A DNA stretch of 64,000 bases, from contig NC_058521.1 in assembly GCF_904849725.1 (NCBI RefSeq), forward strand, positions 338,070,638 through 338,134,637, written 5' to 3'. This DNA comes from Hordeum vulgare subsp. vulgare (Eukaryota; Streptophyta; Magnoliopsida; Poales; Poaceae). Under the pieces are notes generated by a model. That model had not been told where the DNA came from. It ran no database searches and saw only the letters and a program-made list of their open reading frames with translations. Numbering within the stretch: the first letter of the stretch is position 1; every line of letters begins with the position of its first letter. Shown here in pieces: positions 36,040 to 46,360 of the stretch. Made by a program: the position numbers and the translations under genes.

Positions 36040-36660
36040 CTAGGTCCCACCAGGGTGGATTGAGTAGGGAGTATCGTGGGCCTCTTGCAAGATTAAGTTC
36101 TTGAGTTCGGCCTTGTTGGGTACGCATAAACGTTTCCCAAACCACGCAAATCCTTGTTCATCCACTGAGAATCCTGGGGCCTTTCCTTCCTTGATCTTCT
36201 TCTTGATGCCTTCGATGCTCTCGTGTCCCTTCTGGGCATCTATAATGTCGTCTGCCAGAGTGGGGTTTACTTTGAGGTTATCTAGGAACCCTTGTTCAAC
36301 CAGCTCTAACCCGAAGCTCTCCAGCTCGTCATATAGGGCGGGTAGCCTTTCCTTGATCATAGCATTTATGGTGCAAGCCTTATGGCTCAAGGCGTCGGCC
36401 ACCACATTGGCCTTACCGGGGTGGTATTGAATGTTGAGGTCGTAGTCCTTAATCGATTCCAACCACCTTCGTTGCTTCATATTCAACTCCTTTTGGGTAC
36501 AGATATACTTCAGACTCTTGTGATTGGTGTATATTTTGCATCGCTTCCCCACGAGATAATGCCGCCACGTCTTCAAGGCATGAACTACAGCTGCCAACTC
36601 GAGGTCATGAGTGATGTAGTTATCTTCGTGCGGGCGCAGTTTCCATGAATATAAGCCACG
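36040..36660 (-). pseudogene. CH2 RNase H remnant
   Basis: The open part 36040-36597 begins within RNase H ([35 protein letters not shown]) and runs into the integrase finger region ending IHPGGT. Expected TDHQSLKY is TNHKSLKY, so a catalytic Asp is replaced by Asn. The upstream part near 36600-36700 is broken. Confidence 0.82.
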
Positions 36661-37540
36661 ACTCTGCCGTCTTGCATGAGGACGACACCGAGCCTGATTC
36701 TTGAAACATCACATTATATCACAAACTCCTTGTCGATATCTGGAGTGGCCAGTACCGGGGCGGTGGTCAATCTCTTCTTCAGCTCCTCAAAAATTTCATC
36801 GCACTCTAGTGTCCGTTCGAACTTCTTGCCCTTCTTCAAGAGCTGAGTCTTTGTTTAGGCAATGCGGGAGAACCCTTCCACGAACTTGCAGTAGTATCCC
36901 GTGAGTCCGAGGAAGCTTCTAACTTCTTCACATCGATTGGGGACTCCCAGTCGGTTACCATAGTAATCTTGGCGGGATCGACTGCCAATCCATCTCCCGT
37001 CATGGTATGACCCAAGATAAAAACTTCATGTAACCATAATTGTCACTTGCTAAACTTGGCATAAAGTTCGTGTTCTCGATGTTTTTCCAACACCAGCCTT
37101 AACCGTTGCTCATGCTCTTCTTCGGATTTGTAGAATATTAATATGTCATCGATGAAGACGACAACGAACTTATCTAGGTATATATTCCATGAAGACTTTG
37201 TTCATGAGGTACATGAAGTATGTTGTGGCATTGGTCAACCCAAACGACATGACCGTGCACTCGTATAGACCGTACCGGGCCATGAATGCCGGCTTAGGTA
37301 TGTCCTCGGGCCGAATCTACAGTTGGTAGTACCCCGATTTGAGATCGATCTTGGAGAACAACTTGGCACCATTTAACTGGTCGAATAGGTCTTCAATCTT
37401 GGGGAGTGGGTACTTGTTCTTTATCATGACTTCATTGAGGGAACGGTAATCGACACAAAGCCTGATAGTCCTATCCTTCTTGGACACGAATAGAACAGGT
37501 GATCCCCGAGGTGAGGCATTTGGACGGTTGAATCCCTTCC
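36661..37540 (-). pseudogene. CH2 reverse transcriptase remnant
   Basis: No long frame survives, but the - strand reads [15 protein letters not shown] around 37145-37156 (FIDD in place of YLDD). Further RT blocks lie on either side in shifting frames. The region sits exactly between protease and RNase H, as expected. Confidence 0.75.
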
Positions 37541-38030
37541 TAAGCTGCTCGGCGAACTACTTCTTCCACTCTGCAGGACTTGAGTGGAGCTATCCGAGGC
37601 AGCTCATCAGGAAAGATGTCCGAGTATTCACATACCAGTGGTACTCGGTCCAACTCTTTTTCCGAAAGGCAATTAACCTGAGGGACTTGAGTGGAGGTAG
37701 GCTCAGGGACGTATTTTCTTTTGACCCCTTGGTCACTTGTGATGGTAATAGTCGTCTTGGCGTAGTCCAGCATGCTTTGGTGCCTGGCCAACCAGTCCAT
37801 ACAAAGGATCACGTCCAAGCCTTGCGACTTAAGTACGATGAGATCTGCTACGAAGTCTATCCCATTAATGCTGATCCCAACTCCTTTACATCCTAGGTTG
37901 GTCCTTAGCACTGCTCCCGGGGTCTGTACTGTCATTTTTCTAGTAAGGAGGGTAGGCTTCAAACCACACTTTGCAGCAAAATTTTGGGTGACAAAGGAAT
38001 GTGAAGCACCACAATCAAACAATACTATTG
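37540..38030 (-). pseudogene. CH2 protease remnant
   Basis: The open frame 37540-38022 begins FDCGASHSF, where the aspartic protease motif should be D-[ST]-G; Thr or Ser is replaced by Cys. It continues through DVILCMDWLA (normally ILGMDWL) to the start of RT (FPDELP). Two motif residues are lost, so activity is unlikely even apart from the stops. Confidence 0.82.
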
Positions 38031-38099
38031 CGGGGGTGGAGTTGACGAGGAATGTACCCAGAATGCAGTCCGTGTCCTCCTAGGCTTCCTGAGCAGAGA

Positions 38100-39231
38100 T
38101 GTGATTCACGTGTCCCCTGTTGTGGTACTACTGGTTGCGGGGAGGCTAATTCCTGCCTGGTACTCCATGGCCTCGTCCTTGATTTGGCGCATTGGGGCGC
38201 GGTGCATCGGGCTTCTTGTTGGGGCATTGCCTGGAGTAATTTCCACGCTGACCACATGCAAAGCAGGTGACCTGCCCTGGGATGTTGGGCTTTCGCCCAC
38301 TGTTGTTGGGCAGATTGATTGTCCGCTTGGGGCTCGAATGCTACCGAGGCTCATAGTTTGGGCGAAATGCAGGAGTCTTGTACTGCTACTGTTTATAGTT
38401 AGGCCTTGCCGGGGCGGATTGCCACATACGAGTCTTCTAGTTGCTCGAACCACCATTGCCCATCAGCTTACGCTTGCGAGTATCATCCATAGCACGACGC
38501 TTGTCTTCCAGTATGAGAGACTTGTCTACAATATCATAGAAGGTACAATAGTCACAGACAACAAGCTGATATTGTAGCGACTGCTGAAGTCCTTCCATGA
38601 AGCTTTCCACCTTAGCGGCTTCAGTGCTGACATCTTGTGGTGCATACCTCCACAAGAGGTTGAACTTCGGTATGTATTCCTTGATTGTGCCGCTTCCTTG
38701 CTTCAGAGGATGGAACTCCCGCTTCTTGATAGTCATCATTCCAGGGGGAATGTGAGCATCGTAGAACCCGTTTTTGAAGACAGCCCAAGTGATAGCGTGC
38801 GCGTCTTGCATAATCTGGAACCTATCCCACCAAGCCTGGTTGTGCATCCGAGACAGTGAGAAGCATAAAGGACCTTCTCATGATTGTCGGTGCACTTAAC
38901 CAGCGTGAGGAGGTCTTTAGTGGTGCATATCGAGTCATCAGCATCCAGGGGCTTAGTTGTCTTAGTGAATATCGGGGGCTTAGTCCTCATGAACTCATAT
39001 AGAGTGGAGCGACCATTGCCATTTCCGCCGTGTTGGCTTGGCGTTCCTCTCGGAGAGCCTGGAGGAACTGAGCCACAATCATGTTCTCCGGAGGAGGCGT
39101 GGCGGGGGAATGTCGCCTTGCTGCTGCTCCGGGTGACATCCAGCTTGGGCAGACCCACCGGCTCCTGGCTGCTGGCTAGAACTGCCATTGCTGGGATTGC
39201 CGAAGATACTAGTGCGAGTAGCAGTCACCAT
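38100..39231 (-). pseudogene. CH2 gag remnant
   Basis: The likely start is ATG at 39229-39231 on the - strand (MVTATRTS). The gag core appears as TKPPIFTKTTKPLDADD in frame 38736-39188 and then, after a frameshift, as AVFKNGFYDAHIPPGMM and FNLLWRYAPQDVSTEAAKV in 38437-38847. The zinc knuckle at 38224-38265 reads CFACGQRGNYSRQC, with the essential His changed to Asn. At least two frameshifts are present. Confidence 0.82.
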
Positions 39232-39397
39232 CCAGTTTAGAGCAGACATGTCAATACTCTGAAGTGGTCAAGAGGACAACATAAAGGGATGGTGTGCCTA
39301 TATAAGGGGGCTTTGGTATAGTGCAAGTGTGTCAAACAAGAGGGGTCGAAGAACCCTATGAAAATACATTAATTAAGATTGGCGATGCAGTCTCTTA

Positions 39398-42300
39398 GGG
39401 TGTGTTTGGTAGTTGTTCCCATTCTAGCATAGTTGTTCCCCTTTGAGACATGCTAAGTTGAGACATGTTGTCTGCATGCATGTGTGGTTGTTTGGTAGTG
39501 ATGTATCTGTTGAAACATGTTGAGTTCATACCGTGTTTGGTAACCACTGCGGTGGGGTAGACCCTACTCCACCACCGTGACCTCGTTGGATCCGCAGCCC
39601 CACGCCGCCTAGCGACCGGCTCCAGAGCCCCACGTCTCCTAGCGACCCGATCCAGATCCAGGCGCCGCCAAGCGGTGGAGATCAAGGAGGAGGAGGAGGA
39701 GAGAGGGCGAGGCGGACGGGGCTTGGGCGAGGCGTGGTGGGGCTCACACAACGCTGCCGGAGCTCGGGCGAGGCCGTCGGGGCTCGAGAGGGGCGCGGGT
39801 GGGCGAGGGCAAGGCGAGGCGAGGGTGCATGGGCTCAGCAACGCTCTGCTCAGCTTGCCTCCATGCGGGTGCTGGGCTCATGTGACGTCCTCGATTTAAT
39901 CGTACGCTAATCATATACGCAAATGCGTATGATCAAACTCAAGGAGTCATGGGAAGATATCACAACACAACTCTAGACACAAATAAAACAAACAAGATTC
40001 ATATTACAAGCCAGTGGCTTCGAGGGCTAGAATACGGAAGCTCGATAAACACACAAGTAAGCGGTAGTAACAAATATCTAAATACATACATTAAACATGG
40101 GGTGCCTTAGAGAAGGCTAGCAAAAAAGATACAACGATCGAACGAGGCGAGGGCTCCTTCCTCGGAACCTCCTAACTACTCATGGTCTTCAATGACCTCC
40201 ATGCAGTAGTAGGCACCGTCGGGGTAGCAGTCGTCGCCAATAGGATACTCCATCTCCTGGGCTCCATCATCTGGCCGCAGCAATGGATCGAGGGGACAAA
40301 GGGGGAGAAAACCAACGGTGAGTACTCATCCAAAGTACTCGTAAGACTTATATCAGAACTATGGTAATTATCCAATAGTATCAAAGAAGGGGTTTATATG
40401 TGGACAGACTGCAACAATGCGTGAATAGAGAGAAGGTCTAGTCCTATCGAAGACTAGCATCTTCAAGGGGCCTTGCAACAATAGAAGAGAGTAGAATAGG
40501 GGTAACACAATTAATATTCATATTGTTGCAGCAATATTAATATGAGGTCACGCCCCGAGATCTTCCCTCGACTCCCTGCGAGGAAGCAACCGGAGAGCAA
40601 CTATTCCAGTTAAGTAACAGTTGTAGTTGTATAAGATCAGGGCACGACTCCAAGTCGTCCTGTAACTGTGGACACGGCTATCCGAATAGTTCAGTCCTTC
40701 CATGCAGGGGTGCACAACATATTCCCCATCACACTCGATAACACTCTGGACGGACACACTTTTCTGGGTCATGCCCGACCTTGGAATATCGACACGTCGC
40801 AGCCCCACCTAGACTCAACAAAGAGGCCAGCCCGCCGGTATAAACCCTAAGCGCAAAGGGTTCATGGACCCACTCGCCCTCTGCGCTCCTGCACGATGCA
40901 TGGGCGGCCGGCGTCAATCCTAGCACCCCTTAATACAAGCACGATGCGTCTCGGGACCACTCGGGCGCGCTGCTCCATTGCTAACGACTGAAGAGATTCG
41001 GCTGATACCACGATGCCAAGTACCCATAATTCTTCCAAAGCAGACGGTTAGTGTGTAATAAGGCCTTCCGACCAACCCAGATCAAGTACCCAAATCCGTT
41101 AACATTTTAATAAAGTCATCGACACATCCACGCGAGAATCCACCCGCCTAACATATATTCATCAAAGATCCCAGTAACATGGTCGGGTAACTGTGTGGTT
41201 GAAACGTCAGGGGGAAACCGAGGTATCACCCTCGTTGGATTCCGAACGATGTTACCGTCAAGGTGGACTTAGAGGATTCACCCTCGAGGGTCTCACACTT
41301 GAGGGGTTGCACGACAGAGACATCGTCGGGAGTGGTGAAGGCGGAATCACCCTCGATAACCACGACCGACTAGCTGTACTACAGAGATATCATCATGAGT
41401 ACTTCACAAGGTGTCACCCCCGGTACCCGATAGTAGATCTGTAGCGCCGCAAAACTAAGGGGGGGTGTAAGTGATGTGTCGGTTCTGGCTCGTCGATCAG
41501 GGATCGAGACCTGGCGGCAATGCGGGGCAACTGGACTAAGGTGTCAGAGGGGATGACTGCTCCACCTATACAAAGCAGTTTAAAGGTGTGGTAGAATAAT
41601 GTAGCAGTTCATCAAAATTAGGCCATGCATCAGATATAGGAGCTAACTACAACAACAGAAAAATTCTAATGCAAGCATGAGGGAGAAAGAAGTGGGCGAT
41701 ATAGGAATGATCAAGGGGGGTTTTCTTGCGTTGTTGCTCTACGGCAAAGGGTTGGTCGTCGGGAGGGTAGATGTACCCGGGGGCAACGTCAGTCTCAGGG
41801 ACTACCGGTAAGAAGAGGGGGGAGAAACAATAAATAACAACAACAGGTGCAACACTAAGCATGACATGTCAAAGCAGGGTTAGGCATGAGCTAACGCAGT
41901 GCTACCGGTCATAGACGGGTCAGAAAAATATCAGAGGATATTTCCCGGGTCTCTGGCTACTACCCGTCAGATGAAAATGATGTAAAAGTTCCACGCTTGC
42001 TATGCTAGCGATGCATGACAGACAAACATATAGTATATTCGGGTTCGTCTCGTTCTGCTGATCAACTTTCATGTTGGAAATATTTTCTTCTGAGCTACAG
42101 TTTATTTTATATTAATTTTCAAAGTTTTATTAATATTTAGGGACTAAGAGATTTAATTCAATATTTGAAATGCAACATTATCCAGAATAGTGAATGATGG
42201 TGTCATCATGACATCACCATGATGTCACCAGGTTAACTCTGGCTGACCAGAGTCAAACCTAACATGTGGGGTCACTCGCACCCACATGTCACTCACTTTT

Positions 42301-43795
42301 TAGATTAGTTAATTAACAGAATATTTGAATAGTCTAATTAACTCTTAATTGCCTATTTAATTAATTAACTATATAAATAACTAATATAACTAAATAATTA
42401 ATTAATTATTTTATGAAAACATATGTTTATTTATTTAATAATGTTCAATTATATTATAGTAGTTTAGAGGAGGGGTTCCTGGGCCCCCTCTGTGAGATTC
42501 AGTAAAATGGCAAAATGCCCAAAACAATTAATCCAAAAAGGGGGGGGTTAATCGCCCCTTTTATAGGCGTGGTGGCCTGGGAGGTCAACGTGGCCGAGTC
42601 CAGGAGCAGGGGGGAGGAGAGGGAGAGAGAGGAGCCCGGGGTCACATTGAGCCTGTAGATGTGCAAAAAGGGCTCGGGGAGGCTCGACGGAGCGAAAACG
42701 CGGGGGGCGGCGGGGTGGACCTACGAGGGCCGAGGAGGAGGCGTCGGCGGTGAGGTGGCCCACCGGAGGGCGCCGGAGGCCAGTGGTGGTCGGTGGCCAC
42801 GGTTGGGGCGAGGAGGGGATCGGTGGATGGGCCTGGTCTCGGTGAGGGCTGGAGGTGGCCGGAGCGGAGGGAGGCACCGGAGGCCAGAGGTGGGGGCGCT
42901 ACGGTGGGGATGGGCCAGTGGGGTGGATCCGGTGGCAGAGGGAGTCGGGGTCGGGGAGAGACGGCCGCTGGTGGCCGGCGGAGGCGGCCGCTGGCTGTGG
43001 CCGACCGGTTGGAGCGCCTCCCGGCGGTAGGGGAATGAGAGGGAGAGTGGGGGCGCTTAGGTCTGGGTTGGATCCACGAGGGGATGGGGGCTCGAGGGGG
43101 GGAACGGCGACGGGAGGGCTTGATGGGGGTTTGTGGTACTAAGACGTGACGAGGGAGAGGAGAGATGGGGATCGAGCGAGGGAGATCATGGCGGCGGGGT
43201 GAGGGAATGGGGGGGCACGGGTAGCGCTAGGTTTTCACGGGGGGTTTACCCCTCACCCCCGATTAGAGTGGGCTGTGGGGGGTTGGCCGGCTGGCTGGTT
43301 GGCTCAGTTGGGGTGAGTGGGTTTTTCTTTTTGTTTTTTTTGTTTAAGTTTCATTATCTTTCTTTTAAAAGTTTTCGTTTTAATTATTTAGAGGCTTTAA
43401 AACAATTCAAAAAATGCCCGATTCAACTTTAAAATTTCTTAGGGAATATTTGTAACGCATGCAACATTTTTATTTTCAGTTTCATAAAACTTTTGAATTC
43501 CACTTTTCAAACAAATAAAATTTGCAATGGAAATGAGCGGGGTTTGAACTGCCGTGATTTTAACAAAAGAAATTACTGTGACGTGGCATCATTAGCGTGG
43601 GATCACTGTAGCTTAATTACGTACAACACTGTAGCAAAAGATGAGGATGTCACACCTCAGCTATGCTGAGGCCCTTTTTTGCATGAGTTGGTGCATGCTC
43701 TCCTCAGCCCATACACCCTACCAAACAGTGAAAAGTGGGCCGAGAAGGGAAATTTCGGGCTCATACACTCTGCCTGCAGGCTACCAAACACGCCC
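39398..43795. mobile_element. HARB1: PIF/Harbinger-like TIR element, split by a solo LTR
   Basis: The terminal inverted repeats are GGGTGTGTTTGGTAG (39398-39412) and CTACCAAACACGCCC (43781-43795), with one mismatch. They are flanked by TTA on both sides (39395-39397, 43796-43798), the 3-bp target duplication typical of PIF/Harbinger. Without the inserted LTR and its duplicated target the element is about 620 bp and non-coding (MITE-sized). Its inner left part, 39640-39850, is GC-rich and gives a spurious antisense frame. It inserted into CH2 between the upstream ORF and gag. Confidence 0.8.
39881..43654 (-). repeat. CH3a: solo chromovirus LTR inside HARB1
   Basis: A 3,774-bp unit bounded by TGTGACGTCC and GGATGTCACA, with target copies GCTCA (39876-39880) and CCTCA (43655-43659). 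No primer site, ORF or second LTR is present. Its reverse complement matches the partial LTR at 61321 (TGTGACATCCTC, the GCTACAGT blocks, and CGAGGGTGATTCC repeats against 41215-41420). The GC-rich part 42550-43260 yields long frames that are not genes. Solo LTRs arise by recombination between the two LTRs of one element. Confidence 0.85.
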
Positions 43796-43938
43796 TTACA
43801 AGTTGCCTAAGGCAAAGCATGGCTTGCATCAAGACACAAACAGAAAGCACACACAGTACAAGCATTCATGGTTTCATACGAACCGTTACACAGACTCGAC
43901 TTCGCATCGGGACTCCTAACTTGTCCTAAGACATCTAT

Positions 43939-44709
43939 CTAAGCGATGGGTTTCTCGGTCTCGTACACATGTTCTTCAGGGTCTTCCTCTTCATCCTCAT
44001 ATGTGCGGGCATCTTCTTCCTTCAGGGGTGTGGGGGAAGGAAAAGGTCCATCATGACGATGTTTCGTCGCTGAAGCGGTGTGCAACTCAATGTATTCCTC
44101 GGCGGTTAGGCGACGACTCTATATAGGAGTGGCCTTAAGTGGTGGTATTCCTCCTCGGAAGGCGATGGCACCTTTCCCTCTGGGTGCTCCTTATTTCTTA
44201 ACCTTGTGTGTCTTCATCTTCTCTAGGCGGAGTAGGTCCTTGACTTGATGAAGTTCTTGGTGGAGCGTCGCTCACTCCTTGATCAGAAGGTGAGCTAGGG
44301 TGTTGGCAGAGAGGCTGAAGTAGGTCTGAAACCTGAGTGGCGTTCCTTCCTCCGAGGATGGATTGATTGTCTAACTCCCGTCAAGTCTGTCCTTAACAAA
44401 ATGCAGGTGATGAGTAGCCGGCTCGTTGGCCATCTCGGGAAGGAGATCACGGAGATGCGCGAGCGCCTCTCGTGCTGCTGTCTCCAGTGCCAATATGAGA
44501 GTCACCATCTGTGGTCCTTCAAAGAACCAACTAGCTGGGCAGTCGTTTTCCTTCATAATTATGTCCACATGATATTCCTTTGTGTCGGCATTGACCCAGT
44601 GCTCGTGGTAGAGGAAAACGGGCATGCAACGTACTTGACACTTCTCCAAGCAGCCTCCCAAGAGTAGAGGAACGCTAGTCTCCAGAAGCATCTCAGGTAC
44701 AACGGCCAT
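43939..44709 (-). pseudogene. CH2 ORF upstream of gag (256 codons, four stops)
   Basis: The - strand frame starts MAVVPEML at 44709 and reaches a terminal TAG at 43939-43941, giving 256 codons against 257 in the CH1 upstream ORF. Four in-frame stops interrupt it (44371-44373, 44272-44274, 44191-44193, 44119-44121), but I see no frameshift. Residues about 31-95 parallel CH1: P/F start, EYHVDIIM strand, W, then LALETAAREALAHL helix where CH1 has MAVQDAAYSMLTIM. A helical segment (LHQELHQVKDLLRLEK) follows. The tail is acidic (EDEEEDPEEH), unlike the Pro-rich CH1 tail. Function unknown; position and length argue for a family of accessory proteins. Confidence 0.65.
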
Positions 44710-44853
44710 CTACAAGGTTTTAAGCATAGGGTTAGAAATTTGTGTGTGGTATGAAAAGGTAGTAGGTCGTAGTAAGTATCAAGTGTAAGGGCTGAGAGTG
44801 TTATTCGTCTCGGCTATCGTCCATGCTACCTAAGGCTTCCTAAAGTCAGGATG

Positions 44854-44865
44854 GCACTCATACCA
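44854..44865 (-). promoter_or_regulatory. CH2 primer-binding site (mutated Met type)
   Basis: The - strand reads TGGTATGAGTGC, two changes from TGGTATCAGAGC, 4 bp from the LTR edge as in CH1. Confidence 0.75.
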
Positions 44866-44869
44866 GCTC

Positions 44870-45987
44870 TGTGGGTACCCCGACTTACGAGTCGAGATCG
44901 CCGAATGCATGTGTACTGTCATCCCACAGAACAATGCTCAGTGAACACACATATACTGAATAACAAGTGTCTTACATCCAAAATTAACGTGCGACACAAT
45001 AAGGACCATCATGGTCAAGTCTTACATAGATAGGGCCTAGAAGGCCAATCACACCAACACAATTATTAGCGGAATACTTGGTAGTAAACGGGAACCCATG
45101 CCATCAACCTTAACCAACAGGCATTCTGACTGGGAAGCGTTCTAGTTTGCGTGTCCGTCTACGACGACGAATTCTTCTCCATATTCCGGTTCCCCCATGT
45201 TTGGTCAATAAAATAACCAGTTGCAAGCCAATGAGTACATTAAATGTACTCGCAAACAACCCATGATATGGATGATGCAGTTGGTACGATAATAAAGTAA
45301 TATGCGGCCTTTGTAGAAAGCAAGGTTTAATTGAAAATTAGCATGGTGAATTACTTGTGTGGTTATGCATCATAAGCTAGATGGTAATCATGAATACAAG
45401 TCAGAGATATCAACATATCCGCGGAGGGCTGAACACCACAGGTTCACCCTATATGCCAAGTATCCACACTTGTCATATCATCTTACTCGTATAACACATT
45501 AATACACACACACACACACATCTGGTTTATGCTGAAATGACTGGACGTACTTTAAGCAGCACCACCCAACTGTACTTGACCGTGAACACAACTATTCAGA
45601 TAGTTTTACACTTTGCAGAGGTTGTACGCTGTACCCAAGAGATCCGGGAAACATCCGTGTCATCCACGACTTGCTATATAACATACCCGAGGTAAGTACC
45701 CGATCATTGCCATTCCCCCAACGACACTAGACAAAGAGTCCACTCGATTGGTACCCCACCCACAAGATGTACATCTTACGAGCACGAACTCTAGATCGTA
45801 TCATCCATGCGGGGATGAACGGTGCCCGGAACACGTAAAAACGGCATAGTTGACCTACCTGGTACAACCCCGTCAGGAGAGTGACCATATCACTCCTCCC
45901 ACTAGTAATGCGGGCGAAGTGAAAAGTTTTAATCAAATCCAAATTGAAAAGACTACGGTTGAGGCAAAGTGAAAACAAGGTCTGACA
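44870..45987 (-). repeat. CH2 5' LTR (3.1 kb deleted)
   Basis: Only 1,118 bp remain against 4,173 bp in the 3' LTR. The join is at about 45914-45918, after TAGTAATGCGGGC. The missing part includes the GC-rich region and, in element orientation, most of the upstream LTR half. The palindrome is mutated at 45592-45603. Confidence 0.8.
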
Positions 45988-45992
45988 CACTA

Positions 45993-46355
45993 GTTCTTAT
46001 TTTCAAACATTTATATAACATTTTGCTCGGTGCTTACCACTTGCTACATTGCTGTTTTTATTTATTCAGATTATAAAAATATATTTCACCTATCCATACC
46101 ACACTTGTATCACCATCTCTTCACCGAACTAGTGCACCTATACAATTTACCATTGTATTGGGCGTGTTGGGGACACAAGAGATTTCTTGTATTTTGTTGC
46201 AGTGTTGTTTGATAGAGACCATCTTCATCCTACACCTCCCAGGAACTGATAAACCTTAGGTCATCTACTTGAGGAAAATTTGTTGTTGTCCTACAAAACT
46301 CTGCACTTGGAGGCCGAACAACATCTACAAGAATAAAGTTGCATAGTAGACGTCA
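45993..46355 (+). repeat. AT1 3' LTR, second part
   Basis: It resumes AT1 after CH2 (TTCTTATTTTCAAACATTT matching 2685 onward) and ends CGTCA, followed by the ACCAC duplication at 46356-46360. Confidence 0.85.
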
Positions 46356-46360
46356 ACCAC

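Larger units (their letters stand above)
30597..45987 (-). mobile_element. CH2: decayed Ty3/Gypsy chromovirus, reverse strand
   Basis: Inserted in the AT1 3' LTR with an imperfect duplication (CCCTA 30592-30596, CACTA 45988-45992). Read on the - strand the order is 5' LTR (44870-45987), primer site, upstream ORF, gag, protease, RT, RNase H, integrase, chromodomain-like end, polypurine tract, 3' LTR (30597-34769). All ORFs are broken. HARB1 with its own solo LTR occupies 39398-43795, between the upstream ORF and gag. LTR divergence is clearly larger than in CH1, so CH2 is older. Confidence 0.87.
1380..46355 (+). mobile_element. AT1: Athila-like LTR retrotransposon with large nested insertions
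   Basis: The LTRs are 1380-3035 and 29332-30596 plus 45993-46355. They share their start, a long common body and the same end (GCATAGTAGA followed by CATCA or CGTCA). A tRNA-Asp-type primer site follows the 5' LTR (3046-3063) and a polypurine-like tract precedes the 3' LTR. The span is 44,976 bp, but native AT1 sequence is only about 8.4 kb: two LTRs of about 1.6 kb and about 5.1 kb of interior in three blocks (3036-5208, 18374-19740, 27777-29331). CH1, AT2a and CH2 make up the rest. The interior has no intact gene. The TGATACGTCTCC ends and Asp primer suggest a Sabrina/WHAM-like member of the Athila lineage; the exact family is uncertain. Confidence 0.82.
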
